Origin: Equadaptatus sp045642025
GTDB taxonomy: Bacteria > Synergistota > Synergistia > Synergistales > Synergistaceae
Reading direction: 5' to 3'
NCBI GenBank assembly: GCA_045642025.1
Contig: JAZUIB010000019.1
Location: 1-48,193 of the forward strand
Length of the DNA stretch: 48,193 bases
Shown here: in pieces, positions 8,420 to 16,432 of the stretch
Layout of the letters: every line of letters begins with the position of its first letter
Numbering within the stretch: position 1 is the stretch's first letter
Notes under the pieces: generated by a model
Database searches by the model: none
The model's input: the letters and a program-made list of their open reading frames with translations, nothing else
What the model was told of the DNA's origin: nothing
Made by a program: the position numbers and the translations under genes

Positions 8420-8444
8420 AAAACAGAAAACGGAGGTTACGGTA

Positions 8445-9746
8445 ATGAAAATTCTTGTTCTCAACTGCGGAAGTTCATCACTGAAATATCAGCTTATCGA
8501 TATGGAGGGTGAGCAGCTTCTTGCAAAAGGTCTTGTCGAACGTATCGGTATGGCAGGTTCCCACATTAAACACACAAAAGTAGCCGATAAAGCCAAATTC
8601 GACGAAGATGTAAAATTCCCATCACACACCGAAGCAATCAAATTTGTCCTTGATATGCTTGTAGACAAAAAATACGGTGTTCTCAAGAGCCTGAGCGAAC
8701 TCTCTGCGGCCGGACACCGCGTTGTTCACGGAGGCGAAGATTTTACGGAATCAGCGCTTGTTACCCCGAAAGTTCTTGAAGGTATCAAAGCCTGTACGCC
8801 GCTTGCGCCGCTTCACAACCCAGCCAACCTTCAGGGTATTGAAGCAGTCCGTAAGGTTCTTCCCGAACTTCCGAATGTTGTCGTATTTGACACCTCTTTC
8901 CACCAGACAATGCCGGCAACATCATATCTCTACGGAATTCCTTATGAATTCTACAAAAAAGAGAAAATTCGCCGTTACGGTTTCCACGGCACAAGCCACA
9001 AATATGTTTCGCAGCGCTGCGCAGAAATTATGAAACAGCCGCTCAAAGACCTCCGTATAATCACCTGCCACCTCGGCAACGGAAGCTCAATTACAGCAGT
9101 CAAAAAAGGCAGATCAATGGATACAACCATGGGTTACAGTCCGACTGCAGGCGTTATCATGGGCACCCGCAGCGGTGATGTGGATCCTGCGGTTATATTC
9201 CAGCTCGGTAATCTTGGTTACAGCATGGATCAGATTAACGAAATCTGCAACAAAAAAAGCGGACTTCTCGGAATTTCAGGAATTTCAAGCGACCTTCGCG
9301 ACGTTGAAGAAGCTGCGGATGACAACAACTGGCGTGCGTTAACGGCACAGGATATCCTTGTATATCAGGTGAAGAAATATATCGGTGCATACGCAACAGC
9401 AATGGGCGGTGTTGACGCCATAGTATTTACTGCCGGTATCGGTGAAAACGGTATTGAATTCCGTGAGAAAGTCTGCAAGGACCTTGAATTCCTCGGCGTC
9501 AAATTTGACAAAAAAGCAAACAAAATCCGCGGTGAAGAAACACTCATCAGCAAAAAACGCTCCCCTGTCAAAGTCTATGTCATTCCCACGAATGAAGAAC
9601 TTATGATTGCGCGTGACACGGAACGTCTTGTAGGCGGCAAAAAAGTTAAGGCAGCAGCCATAAAATCAGGAAGAAAATCAGGAAGAAAATCTGGCAGAAA
9701 GCCTGGTAGAAAACCTGGAAGAAAACCTGCGGCAAAGAAAAAATAA
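8445..9746 (+). CDS. ackA: Acetate kinase with basic repetitive C-terminal tail
   Basis: AckA interconverts acetate + ATP and acetyl phosphate + ADP, the substrate-level phosphorylation step of fermentation. The sequence has LNCGSSSLKYQ at the N-terminus, GHRVVHGG, the GFHGTSHKYV block, TCHLGNGSS and the C-terminal PTNEELMIARDTERLV that normally ends the enzyme near residue 400. Here the protein continues to 433 residues with a lysine/arginine-rich tail of five tandem xGRK tetrapeptides (SGRK three times, PGRK twice) and a final PAAKKK. Such a tail is not part of the kinase fold and resembles low-complexity basic nucleic-acid-binding tails. GGAGG precedes the start. The next gene begins three bases after the stop. 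Confidence 0.95.
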   Translation: MKILVLNCGSSSLKYQLIDMEGEQLLAKGLVERIGMAGSHIKHTKVADKAKFDEDVKFPSHTEAIKFVLDMLVDKKYGVLKSLSELSAAGHRVVHGGEDFTESALVTPKVLEGIKACTPLAPLHNPANLQGIEAVRKVLPELPNVVVFDTSFHQTMPATSYLYGIPYEFYKKEKIRRYGFHGTSHKYVSQRCAEIMKQPLKDLRIITCHLGNGSSITAVKKGRSMDTTMGYSPTAGVIMGTRSGDVDPAVIFQLGNLGYSMDQINEICNKKSGLLGISGISSDLRDVEEAADDNNWRALTAQDILVYQVKKYIGAYATAMGGVDAIVFTAGIGENGIEFREKVCKDLEFLGVKFDKKANKIRGEETLISKKRSPVKVYVIPTNEELMIARDTERLVGGKKVKAAAIKSGRKSGRKSGRKPGRKPGRKPAAKKK

Positions 9747-9749
9747 CCC

Positions 9750-10331
9750 ATGATATATCTGGAAGCAGCCCCCGTAGGGTGGAAGTATAATCTTGTACTT
9801 CCGGCAGTTCCTAAAGATGGAACTGTGTACGAAGACAGCTTTGCAATAGACGAGAAAACTCCTGTCAGCTATTGGGGGCAGCTTTACGATTTCATTGCGC
9901 CTGTGGCGGTAAACATCAGAGTTTACCGCGCAGAAAGCAGCCTGTATGCGGATATTTCCGTTTCGGGAAAGGTAGGTGCGCCGTGTGCGCGCTGTCTTGA
10001 GCCTGCACAGACAGACTTTTCGGGTGAACTGAAATATCTGTTCTCACTCTCGCAGAACGAAGAAGGCAGGACAAAAGACGAAAAAGCAGGCACATCGGAC
10101 GGCGACGAAGATATCATACTTCTCGATAGCTGGGAGGATGAAATTGACCTCTCTCCGCAGATCTGGGAAGTTATGCTTACTTCTCTTCCTGCGGTTATTC
10201 TCTGCAAAGAGGACTGTAAAGGCTTGTGTCCCGAATGCGGCGCAAACCTCAACAGCGAAAACTGCAGCTGTAAAAAGCCGTCAGGCGATGCGCGCTTTGA
10301 AATTCTGAAGCAGTTTATGGAAGAAAAATAA
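9750..10331 (+). CDS. yceD: DUF177 / YceD family protein
   Basis: A 193-residue cytosolic protein of the DUF177 family, usually encoded directly upstream of rpmF and linked to 23S rRNA accumulation. The features are CARCLEP in the middle and the C-terminal CKGLCPECGANLN...CSCKK cysteine cluster, which probably binds a metal. It starts three bases after ackA and is followed by rpmF, the conserved arrangement for the family. The rpmF neighbour plus the CPECGANLN motif make the call reliable; the molecular mechanism is not known. Confidence 0.85.
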   Translation: MIYLEAAPVGWKYNLVLPAVPKDGTVYEDSFAIDEKTPVSYWGQLYDFIAPVAVNIRVYRAESSLYADISVSGKVGAPCARCLEPAQTDFSGELKYLFSLSQNEEGRTKDEKAGTSDGDEDIILLDSWEDEIDLSPQIWEVMLTSLPAVILCKEDCKGLCPECGANLNSENCSCKKPSGDARFEILKQFMEEK

Positions 10332-10335
10332 CAAC

Positions 10336-10367
10336 TTGATGCAAAAATAAAAAAAAAGTGATATAAT
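10336..10367 (+). promoter_or_regulatory. Candidate rpmF promoter (extended -10)
   Basis: TGATATAAT (10359-10367) is a consensus -10 with a TGn extension, 45 bases before rpmF. A TTGATG at 10336 could be a -35, but the 20-base spacing is long, so the extended -10 is the stronger evidence. Confidence 0.55.
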
Positions 10368-10412
10368 CACCTCTGCAATTTTTGTGTTTCAAGGAACTAA
10401 GGGGGGAACAAG

Positions 10413-10613
10413 ATGGCAGTCCCAAAAAGAAGAGTATCACATGCACGTTCACACAAACGCAAATCACAGTATCTCGGAGAACTCACGACAAGCGGTTCAA
10501 CAACCTGCTCACACTGTGGTGAAATCATCCGTCAGTATTGCGTATGCCCTGCATGCGGCTACTATAAAGGACGCAAAGTCCTCGACATCAAAACAAAAGC
10601 AGTGGCAGAATAA
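10413..10613 (+). CDS. rpmF: 50S ribosomal protein L32
   Basis: A 66-residue ribosomal protein of the large subunit. It starts MAVPKRRVSHARSHKRKS, typical of L32, and carries a zinc ribbon with two pairs of cysteines (CSHC and CPAC) followed by GYYKGRKV. A GGGGG Shine-Dalgarno lies upstream. It is placed after the DUF177 gene as in most bacteria, and is followed by a strong terminator, so it likely ends a transcript. Confidence 0.96.
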   Translation: MAVPKRRVSHARSHKRKSQYLGELTTSGSTTCSHCGEIIRQYCVCPACGYYKGRKVLDIKTKAVAE

Positions 10614-10634
10614 TATCATTTGCAATGTAAGATA

Positions 10635-10663
10635 AATGAGAGGCTCATGCCTCTCATTTTTTG
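10635..10663 (+). terminator. Rho-independent terminator after rpmF
   Basis: A perfect 10-bp stem, AATGAGAGGC / GCCTCTCATT, with a TCAT loop is followed by a T-run. It is 22 bases after the rpmF stop. Confidence 0.9.
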
Positions 10664-10712
10664 ATATACTTTTGTTGCGGGGCAGTATATTAAATATACA
10701 GGGAGAAGCAAT

Positions 10713-11213
10713 ATGAAAAATAAAAAAGGCATATATCTGTCTGTACTGTTGATTGCGATTACTGCTGTTTGCGCAGCTGCTGCGGAACGTACGCTTACTG
10801 TGGAATGCTGTTACGTAAAAGCCGAATGCGCTGAAAAAACAGCGCGGATATATATTGATGGTGCTGAGCTTCAAAAACAAATGCCGTTTCTTGCAGAGCG
10901 TGCCCAAAAACTCAATTCATGGCATCAAATTGAGGGCGCCGATACAAGGTATAAAGCACTTGCGGCAGGAATCATCGGTCAGGATACCTTTCCGTTTCTG
11001 CTGCTTCTGCGTGAGGACGGGCTTATTGAATACGTCAATGTCAATGAGTGCATAGAAAACGGTATATTTAAAGTCAAAGGCAAGATTGTCGGATTAAAAA
11101 ACGTGGCTGCCTTTCAGAATGCAAGTGTAAATGATGCTGGAGGCGGTTACCTGACAATCTGTGCGATACATACCGACGGGGAAAAAACAGATTTATCGGG
11201 ACTGATAAAGTAA
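10713..11213 (+). CDS. Secreted hypothetical protein
   Basis: A 166-residue protein that I do not recognise. The N-terminus is a clear Sec signal peptide (basic MKNKKG, hydrophobic core, cleavage expected around residues 22-24 near CAAAAE). The mature part has cysteines at CCYVKAEC and later single cysteines, suggesting a disulfide-stabilised periplasmic protein, with mixed alpha/beta character. GGGAG lies upstream of the ATG. It follows the rpmF terminator and precedes the macro-domain gene by 12 bases, so these two are probably co-transcribed. Confidence 0.6.
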   Translation: MKNKKGIYLSVLLIAITAVCAAAAERTLTVECCYVKAECAEKTARIYIDGAELQKQMPFLAERAQKLNSWHQIEGADTRYKALAAGIIGQDTFPFLLLLREDGLIEYVNVNECIENGIFKVKGKIVGLKNVAAFQNASVNDAGGGYLTICAIHTDGEKTDLSGLIK

Positions 11214-11225
11214 GGGGCAGCGGCA

Positions 11226-11771
11226 ATGGCTTTTCATATTACACAAGGCGACATAACACAAGCTGCGGTTGACGCAATCGTAAACGCCGCAAACAAAACA
11301 CTGCTCGGCGGCGGAGGCGTTGACGGTGCTATTCACCGTGCGGCAGGGCGCGAACTGCTTGAAGAATGCAGGACACTCTGCGGCTGTGAAACGGGAGAGG
11401 CTAAAGCAACAAAGGGATACAAACTTCCGGCAAAATACGTCATACACACAGTAGGACCAATATACCGAGACGGAAAACACTGCGAGGCGCAGCTGCTTGC
11501 GTCCTGCTACAAAAAATCGCTTGACAGGGCTGAAAAACTCGGTTGCAAATCGGTTGCATTTCCGCTCATTTCTGCCGGTGTATACGGATACCCCAAAGCG
11601 GAAGCACTGAAAATAGCGGCTGACGAAATAACCGCCTTTCTTTCACAGCCTGTGCACAAAGATTTTGAAATCACGCTGTGCCTTTTTGACACGGAAGCTG
11701 CGGAAATCGCAGAAAAAACAATGCCGGAATTTTTTAATAACCACAGACAGGAGAGTGTTTTCAGTGGATAA
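11226..11771 (+). CDS. Macro domain protein (ADP-ribosyl hydrolase / O-acetyl-ADP-ribose deacetylase type)
   Basis: A 181-residue stand-alone macro domain of the YmdB/MacroD class. Visible motifs are the N-terminal GDITQAAVDAIVNAANKTLLGGGGVDGAIH (described here by its core blocks GDIT, NAAN and GGGVDGAIH), the GEAKATKGYKLPAKYVIHTVGP segment and the SAGVYGYP ligand-binding loop. Family members bind ADP-ribose and remove O-acetyl or mono-ADP-ribosyl groups. The 3' end overlaps the thioesterase gene by eight bases. Confidence 0.9.
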   Translation: MAFHITQGDITQAAVDAIVNAANKTLLGGGGVDGAIHRAAGRELLEECRTLCGCETGEAKATKGYKLPAKYVIHTVGPIYRDGKHCEAQLLASCYKKSLDRAEKLGCKSVAFPLISAGVYGYPKAEALKIAADEITAFLSQPVHKDFEITLCLFDTEAAEIAEKTMPEFFNNHRQESVFSG

Positions 11772-12216
11772 ATTTATCTTTGTCACCTCACTGAGAGTAA
11801 GATATGCCGAAACAGATCAGATGGGAGTGGTAAATCATGCCAACTACCTGTCATGGTTTGAAGTCTGCCGCAGCGAACTTTGCAGACAGCGCGGTATTTC
11901 TTACGGTGATTGGGAAAAACGCGGCTATTACATACCTGTAGCAGAATGCAGCTGCCGTTACAAACAGCCTGCGCTTTATGACGATGTAATTCAGCTGTGG
12001 TGCAGTGCTGAGAATATAAATCCGTACAGCCTCACCTTCCGTTACAGAGTTATACGCGAAGCCGACGGTGTTCTGCTTGCCGAAGGCAGGACAAAACATG
12101 CGATTGTCGGTGCAGACGGAAAACTATTGGGCAAAAATAACGCGTTCTACCTGCGATTGCTTGAAGAAAAAGAAAAAATAGACAAAGAAAAAACGACGGA
12201 AGATGATAAGCAATAA
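11764..12216 (+). CDS. Acyl-CoA thioesterase, 4HBT/YbgC-like hot-dog family
   Basis: A 150-residue single hot-dog domain. The catalytic segment is RYAETDQMGVVNHANYLSWF, with the conserved Asp in TDQMG and the NHANY motif of 4-hydroxybenzoyl-CoA/YbgC thioesterases. The start is GTG at 11764 with AGGAG nine bases upstream, inside the end of the macro gene; the frame upstream of it lacks family similarity. Substrate specificity (short-chain, aromatic or phospholipid-linked acyl-CoA) cannot be read. The C-terminus is Lys/Glu-rich. A terminator follows immediately. Confidence 0.85.
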   Translation: MDKFIFVTSLRVRYAETDQMGVVNHANYLSWFEVCRSELCRQRGISYGDWEKRGYYIPVAECSCRYKQPALYDDVIQLWCSAENINPYSLTFRYRVIREADGVLLAEGRTKHAIVGADGKLLGKNNAFYLRLLEEKEKIDKEKTTEDDKQ

Positions 12217-12222
12217 GACTAA

Positions 12223-12251
12223 ACGGAAGGCACAAGCCTTCCCGTTTTTTT
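12223..12251 (+). terminator. Rho-independent terminator after the thioesterase gene
   Basis: The stem ACGGAAGGC / GCCTTCC(C)GT, with ACAA loop and one bulged C, is followed by seven Ts. It starts seven bases after the stop codon. Confidence 0.85.
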
Positions 12252-12279
12252 ATTCTGTTCGGACAGTAATTTTGAAAAG

Positions 12280-12309
12280 TTGGGAAAAGGCGGTAAATAC
12301 GGGTATAAT
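12280..12309 (+). promoter_or_regulatory. Candidate promoter for the flippase gene
   Basis: TTGGGA (12280-12285), an 18-base spacer and TATAAT (12304-12309) lie just after the upstream terminator. They leave an untranslated leader of about 120 bases before the flippase ATG. Confidence 0.6.
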
Positions 12310-12438
12310 ATAAGCAGAAGCAGTCGAATTTGAAAACAGGCAGGGTTGCTGTTGCGAAGTACCTTGAGCTTACATGGATAGGCAAAGAAAAGAAAATTTT
12401 CGCTATGGTGATTGCGTTGATGAATTTTGTGTATTTTG

Positions 12439-13902
12439 ATGAAAAAAAATATGAACATAAAGCAATGGCTTAATTTCAATAAACTAGGAAAACTTCCTGA
12501 AAATCTAAAGGCGACCATCGCATTTACGGTTGCCGGTTTTGTTGTCTGCGGTATTAATTATCTGACAATGCCGATAGTTACCAGTATTATTTCTACGTCT
12601 GATTATGGTTTGATCTCGCTTTACAACTCATGGTATGAGATTATTGCAATAATCGCCTCGTTAACCCTCATTAAACCGGACGTTACAAATGTAGGTCTTT
12701 ACAGCTGCTCAGACAACAGATGGAAATATTTGTCGTCTATGCTTGGGCTGATGGCAGTTGCAACTACTGTGTTAACTGCAATCTATATTCTGTTTGCACA
12801 GCCGATAAGTGAATTCTTTAAGCTTCCTCATTCGCTGATGAAATTAATGCTGATTTCCTGCTATGCACTTCCCGCAACTGCTGTTTGGAAGTACAAACAA
12901 CGATACGAATACAGATATGTAAGCACTTTTCTTGTTTTAGTCGGTTCAGCTCTTACTGCCCAAATAATTTCTATTGCCGCTGTTTGGGAAGCCAAAAGAT
13001 TGGGATGTGCAAATCTTGCTGTTGTGAAACTTTGGAGCGCAGCAGCAGTCAACGTGTCTGTGGCGGCAGTTATATACGTTTATATATGCCGAAAAGGCAG
13101 GAAACTTATAAATTTTCCGCTTTGGAAAACAACGCTGCTGATAGTAATTCCGCTTATTCCGCATTATTTAGGTTTTTCAGTCTTTCACGCGTCAGACAAA
13201 ATTATGATAAGCCGGATGGTGAGCACCTCAAAAGCAGGGATTTACTCACTTTCTGCCGAAATTGCCACGATAGGAATGTTGTTTTGGAGCGGGCTTTCTG
13301 TTAGTTTTATACCATTTATGCATAAACATTTGGGAATTAAAAAGTTTAATGCCATAAATGCGTTGCTCAAACCCGCAATGGTGTTTGCGGCAGCTGTATG
13401 TATTGCCGTAGCATTGACAGCGCCGGAAATTATCAGAATTTTGGCGACAAAGGAATATCTGGAGGGTGTTTACGCCGTGCCTGCAGCTGCGATTGGCTTA
13501 TTCATGGCGATATTGTATGATGTATTTTCCTGTGTAACGTTTTTTAACAAGAAAACCGTTATGGTTATGATTGCTACAATCACAGCGGCAATTACCAATA
13601 TTGTTCTGAACTACGTTTTTATCAAGCGTTTTGGCTATATTGCAGCAGGTTATACGACATTCCTTTCTAATGCAGTTCTTGCCGGTATACACTATTGGAA
13701 TGTTCGGATTATTGAGAAGAAGGCAATTTTTGACATCAAGTTTATATTAAAATTGTCAGCAGTCGTTACGATTGGCTGTATGCTTTGCAACCTGTTGTAC
13801 GACGGATATATTATCCGCTATGCGTTACTTTGTGTTCTGCTGGCGCTGATATGGAAGAACAGTAGAGAATTTGTGCGTACACTCAGCCTGATGAAGGTGT
13901 AA
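12439..13902 (+). CDS. Oligosaccharide flippase family (Wzx-like) membrane protein
   Basis: A 487-residue polytopic membrane protein with about 12-14 hydrophobic segments, resembling the polysaccharide-biosynthesis flippases of the MOP superfamily that move lipid-linked glycans across the inner membrane. Supporting blocks are the N-terminal FTVAGFVVCGINYLTMPIV, SDYGLISLYNSW, and the central FHASDKIMISRMVSTSKAGIYS, a common layout in this family. ATG at 12439 is used; no Shine-Dalgarno is evident and ATG 12451 is an alternative. The gene is more AT-rich and less biased in codon choice than its neighbours and has its own promoter with no glycan genes nearby, suggesting lateral acquisition. Confidence 0.75.
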   Translation: MKKNMNIKQWLNFNKLGKLPENLKATIAFTVAGFVVCGINYLTMPIVTSIISTSDYGLISLYNSWYEIIAIIASLTLIKPDVTNVGLYSCSDNRWKYLSSMLGLMAVATTVLTAIYILFAQPISEFFKLPHSLMKLMLISCYALPATAVWKYKQRYEYRYVSTFLVLVGSALTAQIISIAAVWEAKRLGCANLAVVKLWSAAAVNVSVAAVIYVYICRKGRKLINFPLWKTTLLIVIPLIPHYLGFSVFHASDKIMISRMVSTSKAGIYSLSAEIATIGMLFWSGLSVSFIPFMHKHLGIKKFNAINALLKPAMVFAAAVCIAVALTAPEIIRILATKEYLEGVYAVPAAAIGLFMAILYDVFSCVTFFNKKTVMVMIATITAAITNIVLNYVFIKRFGYIAAGYTTFLSNAVLAGIHYWNVRIIEKKAIFDIKFILKLSAVVTIGCMLCNLLYDGYIIRYALLCVLLALIWKNSREFVRTLSLMKV

Positions 13903-14200
13903 GACCGGCTAAATACTTAAGGCGACTATATGACTCCGCCGCATGAAGATCAGCAGGTTACAAATAATAGTTTTACGGTGTATTGGAAAGATTGAGCAGC
14001 ATAAAGAATCCTAACGCCGGAGAGTGTCCATGTGTGAACTTGAAGCAGGGCAGCGCTCGCTGACATTTTTTCTTGCATATACCGAAGCGGGAAAACTGTC
14101 TGAAATGGCAGCCTGTTTTTGAAAATTTCTGCGGAAATTACCGATTATTTCCTGCGGGACTGCGGTATAATAACTGCGAAAACCAAGGAAGGTGATATAA
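13903..14200. other. Intergenic region with a possible short ORF and a -10 element
   Basis: It contains no recognisable gene apart from the possible 30-codon ORF at 14030-14122 listed separately. A TATAAT (14165-14170) lies 30 bases upstream of the next gene and is its likely -10; no clear -35 is seen. Confidence 0.4.
14030..14122 (+). CDS. Possible short ORF (30 codons)
   Basis: An ATG with GGAGAG eight bases upstream opens a 30-residue frame that begins MCELEAGQRSLTFFLAYTEA. It has no transmembrane segment and no known family. It could be a leader peptide or the remnant of an older gene. Support is only the Shine-Dalgarno and the open frame. Confidence 0.2.
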   Translation: MCELEAGQRSLTFFLAYTEAGKLSEMAACF

Positions 14201-14692
14201 ATGAGGAACAGGAAAACAACACTATTTATAGCGGCATTGTGCCTTGCGGCAGTGACAGCCTGCACGGCTTCTGCTGCGGACGTTACGATAATTTCACGGA
14301 ATACAGAGGACAAAGATTTCAGCAGAAAATACACTGTGACGCTTGATGACAAAACAGTAAAAAAACATGGCAGTTACTGCACGGTTGAAACCTCGTCCGT
14401 TTCCGAAATCAAGGAAACCATAAAGCCCGGGGAAAGCCGCGAGACAAAACGTGAAGAAAAAGTGCTGTACGCATTTCACAAAAAGCAGAGGAAATACAAA
14501 ATCCTTGACTCTGCCGGTTTTGAAAGTTCAAAAATGAAAGGCGCGTCATGTGTGTCGGAAAGCAGCAGCGGCAGCAGTTCGTCTGTAAGAACGTATGGCA
14601 TCGACGACTGGCAGCCGCTCCCAAAAGACAAAGAAGACTGCCTGAACAAACTCTATGACAAGACCATGGAGATTGCGGCAGGCAGACATTAA
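14201..14692 (+). CDS. Secreted hypothetical protein
   Basis: A 163-residue protein that I do not recognise. It has a clean signal peptide (MRNRKTTLFIAALCLAAVTA, cleavage near ASAAD). The mature part is hydrophilic, rich in Lys/Glu and Ser, with an SSSGSSSS stretch near residue 125 and three cysteines. The ATG is preceded by a strong AGGAAGGTGAT Shine-Dalgarno. It has its own -10 upstream and a hairpin terminator downstream, so it is probably monocistronic. A periplasmic location is inferred from the signal peptide. Confidence 0.6.
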   Translation: MRNRKTTLFIAALCLAAVTACTASAADVTIISRNTEDKDFSRKYTVTLDDKTVKKHGSYCTVETSSVSEIKETIKPGESRETKREEKVLYAFHKKQRKYKILDSAGFESSKMKGASCVSESSSGSSSSVRTYGIDDWQPLPKDKEDCLNKLYDKTMEIAAGRH

Positions 14693-14719
14693 GCGGCAAA
14701 ATAAAACTGTTACGCATCT

Positions 14720-14746
14720 ATGCGGAGAGCAATCTCCGCATTTTTC
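14720..14746 (+). terminator. Rho-independent terminator
   Basis: The stem ATGCGGAG / CTCCGCAT with a six-base loop is followed by TTTTTC. It separates the 14201 gene from the fatty-acid operon. Confidence 0.85.
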
Positions 14747-14774
14747 TTGACTTTTTACAATATCAACTTATAAT
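14747..14774 (+). promoter_or_regulatory. Promoter of the fapR-plsX-fab operon
   Basis: TTGACT (14747-14752), a 16-base spacer and TATAAT (14769-14774) lie 48 bases before the fapR ATG. FapR usually represses its own operon, but I could not see a convincing palindromic FapR box between here and the start codon. Confidence 0.7.
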
Positions 14775-14822
14775 AATCTCTAGTGTTAGCAGCAGGTAAT
14801 AATTTTGTTTCCGGAGGGCTGT

Positions 14823-15392
14823 ATGAACACAGACAAATCCAGAGCAAAGCGGCATAAACAGCTGCTTGACTTAATAGGAACAAATCCACTCCTTACCGAT
14901 AAGGAGCTTGCAGTGTCCCTTGATGTGAGCGTAAGCACTGTACGTCTTGACAGGGGACTTCTTTCTGTTCCTGAGGTGCGCGAGCGCGCAAGAATAATGG
15001 CAGAGCAGGCGACCAGCCGCCTTCGTTCAATGAAGACGGAGGAGGTTGTTGGCGAGCTGCTTGAGCTTGAGCCTGACCGCTGGGCTCTTTCGGTGCTCAC
15101 AGGTACGCGCGAACTCAGTTTCCGACATACAGACATAATCAGCGACTACTACATATATGCTCAGGCATCGACGCTTGCGGTTGCGGTTATTGACCGTGAA
15201 TCTGTCATTATCAAAGGGGCTCGCATATCTTATAAAGAGCCTGCCAGAATCGGCGAGCGGGTTGTTGCAAGAGCGAAAACTGGAGCGCACAAAAACGGCG
15301 AATATGCAGTAAGTGTGCACGCCAGTGTTGACGGGAGAGAGATTTTTGTCGGTCGGTTTGTCGTTGTCGCGTATAATGGCCAAAAGGACTAA
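14823..15392 (+). CDS. fapR: Malonyl-CoA-responsive fatty acid regulator FapR
   Basis: A 189-residue repressor of fatty acid and phospholipid synthesis genes, released from DNA by malonyl-CoA. The N-terminal DeoR-like helix-turn-helix is visible (residues about 10-50, LTDKELAVSLDVSVSTVRLDR), followed by a linker helix and a hot-dog effector domain starting near LLELEPDRWALSVL. ATG at 14823 is chosen because GGAGG lies five bases upstream. Its position directly before plsX and fabD is the classic FapR arrangement known from Firmicutes. Length matches the family. Confidence 0.88.
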   Translation: MNTDKSRAKRHKQLLDLIGTNPLLTDKELAVSLDVSVSTVRLDRGLLSVPEVRERARIMAEQATSRLRSMKTEEVVGELLELEPDRWALSVLTGTRELSFRHTDIISDYYIYAQASTLAVAVIDRESVIIKGARISYKEPARIGERVVARAKTGAHKNGEYAVSVHASVDGREIFVGRFVVVAYNGQKD

Positions 15393-15407
15393 CGGGGGTA
15401 GATACAG

Positions 15408-16403
15408 ATGATAGCAGTAGATGCCATGGGAGGAGATTTTGCGCCTCAGGCCGCGTGCGAAGGCGCGATAGAAGCCTGTGCAAAACGCGCGGACCTTCGT
15501 GTTGCGCTTGTGGGAGATTCAGAACGCATAAAACCGTTGATTGAAAAAACGGATGAAAATATCCGTTCAAGAATTGAAATAGTACACGCTTCCGAAATCA
15601 TTCATGGTGAGGACCATCCCTCTGTTTCCATTCGCAAGAAAAAAGATTCAAGCCTTGTTGTTGCAATGCGCATGATCAAAGAAGGCAAGGCAGACGGACT
15701 TGTAAGTGCGGGAAACACAGGTGCTATTGCTGCCGGCGGTGTTCTTATCTTAGGCAGACTCGAAGGCATTGACCGCCCTGCTCTTGGCATAGTCTATCCT
15801 TCGCTCAACCGTCCCACGCTTCTGCTTGATGTTGGTGCGACCGTGCACTGCAAACCGATAAACCTGTATCAATTTGCCGCTATGGGTCATATTTATGCGC
15901 AGATTTTTGAACATATAGACAACCCTGAAGTCAAACTGCTTAACATAGGTACGGAAGACATAAAGGGTGATAACGCCATCATCGAAACAGCAGAAATGCT
16001 CAAGGCGGATGAAAATATTAACTACTGCGGTTTTGTCGAAGCTAACGAACTTTCGGCAGGCACCTGCGACGTTGTCGTGTGCGACGGATTTACCGGAAAC
16101 GTAATGATAAAATTCGCAGAAGGGCTTGTTGACCTGATAAAAACAGAATTCAAAAAAGAATTCAAAGAGCACATGCTTCCTAAACTCGGATTGCCCTTTA
16201 TGCTCCCGGCGGTAAAGCGATTCTCCGCGCGCATTGACTGGACTAAAATAGGTCATGCCTGTCTGTTGGGTGTAAACGGTACGGTAATCAAAGTACATGG
16301 CCGTTCACGCAAAGTACAGCTCTGCTACGCAATTCTGGGAGCTGACGATTTTGTAAAACGCGACGGTCTTGTTAAAATAATGGAAGCAATAGCCAAAAGA
16401 TAA
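15408..16403 (+). CDS. plsX: Phosphate acyltransferase PlsX
   Basis: PlsX converts acyl-ACP to acyl-phosphate, the entry step to phosphatidic acid in PlsX/PlsY systems. The 331-residue protein starts MIAVDAMGGDFAP and shows LVSAGNTGA, LLDVGATVHCKP and DGFTGNVMIKFAEG, all PlsX blocks. GGGGG precedes the ATG. It lies between fapR and fabD in the expected order. No plsY is present in the window. Confidence 0.95.
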   Translation: MIAVDAMGGDFAPQAACEGAIEACAKRADLRVALVGDSERIKPLIEKTDENIRSRIEIVHASEIIHGEDHPSVSIRKKKDSSLVVAMRMIKEGKADGLVSAGNTGAIAAGGVLILGRLEGIDRPALGIVYPSLNRPTLLLDVGATVHCKPINLYQFAAMGHIYAQIFEHIDNPEVKLLNIGTEDIKGDNAIIETAEMLKADENINYCGFVEANELSAGTCDVVVCDGFTGNVMIKFAEGLVDLIKTEFKKEFKEHMLPKLGLPFMLPAVKRFSARIDWTKIGHACLLGVNGTVIKVHGRSRKVQLCYAILGADDFVKRDGLVKIMEAIAKR

Positions 16404-16432
16404 AAGTAGTATTACACAGCGGGGGATTTTGC

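Noticed and set aside
8387..8444. Rex binding site
   Set aside because: The outer TTGTG/CACAA resembles Rex, but total length (21 instead of 18) and inner bases do not fit.
12330..12473. 47-codon TTG-started frame overlapping the flippase start
   Set aside because: No Shine-Dalgarno, weak start codon, and it is in the leader between the promoter and flippase ATG; no family recognised.
14775..14822. FapR operator palindrome
   Set aside because: Expected beside the promoter, but no convincing TTAGTAC-type inverted repeat can be read; left unannotated.
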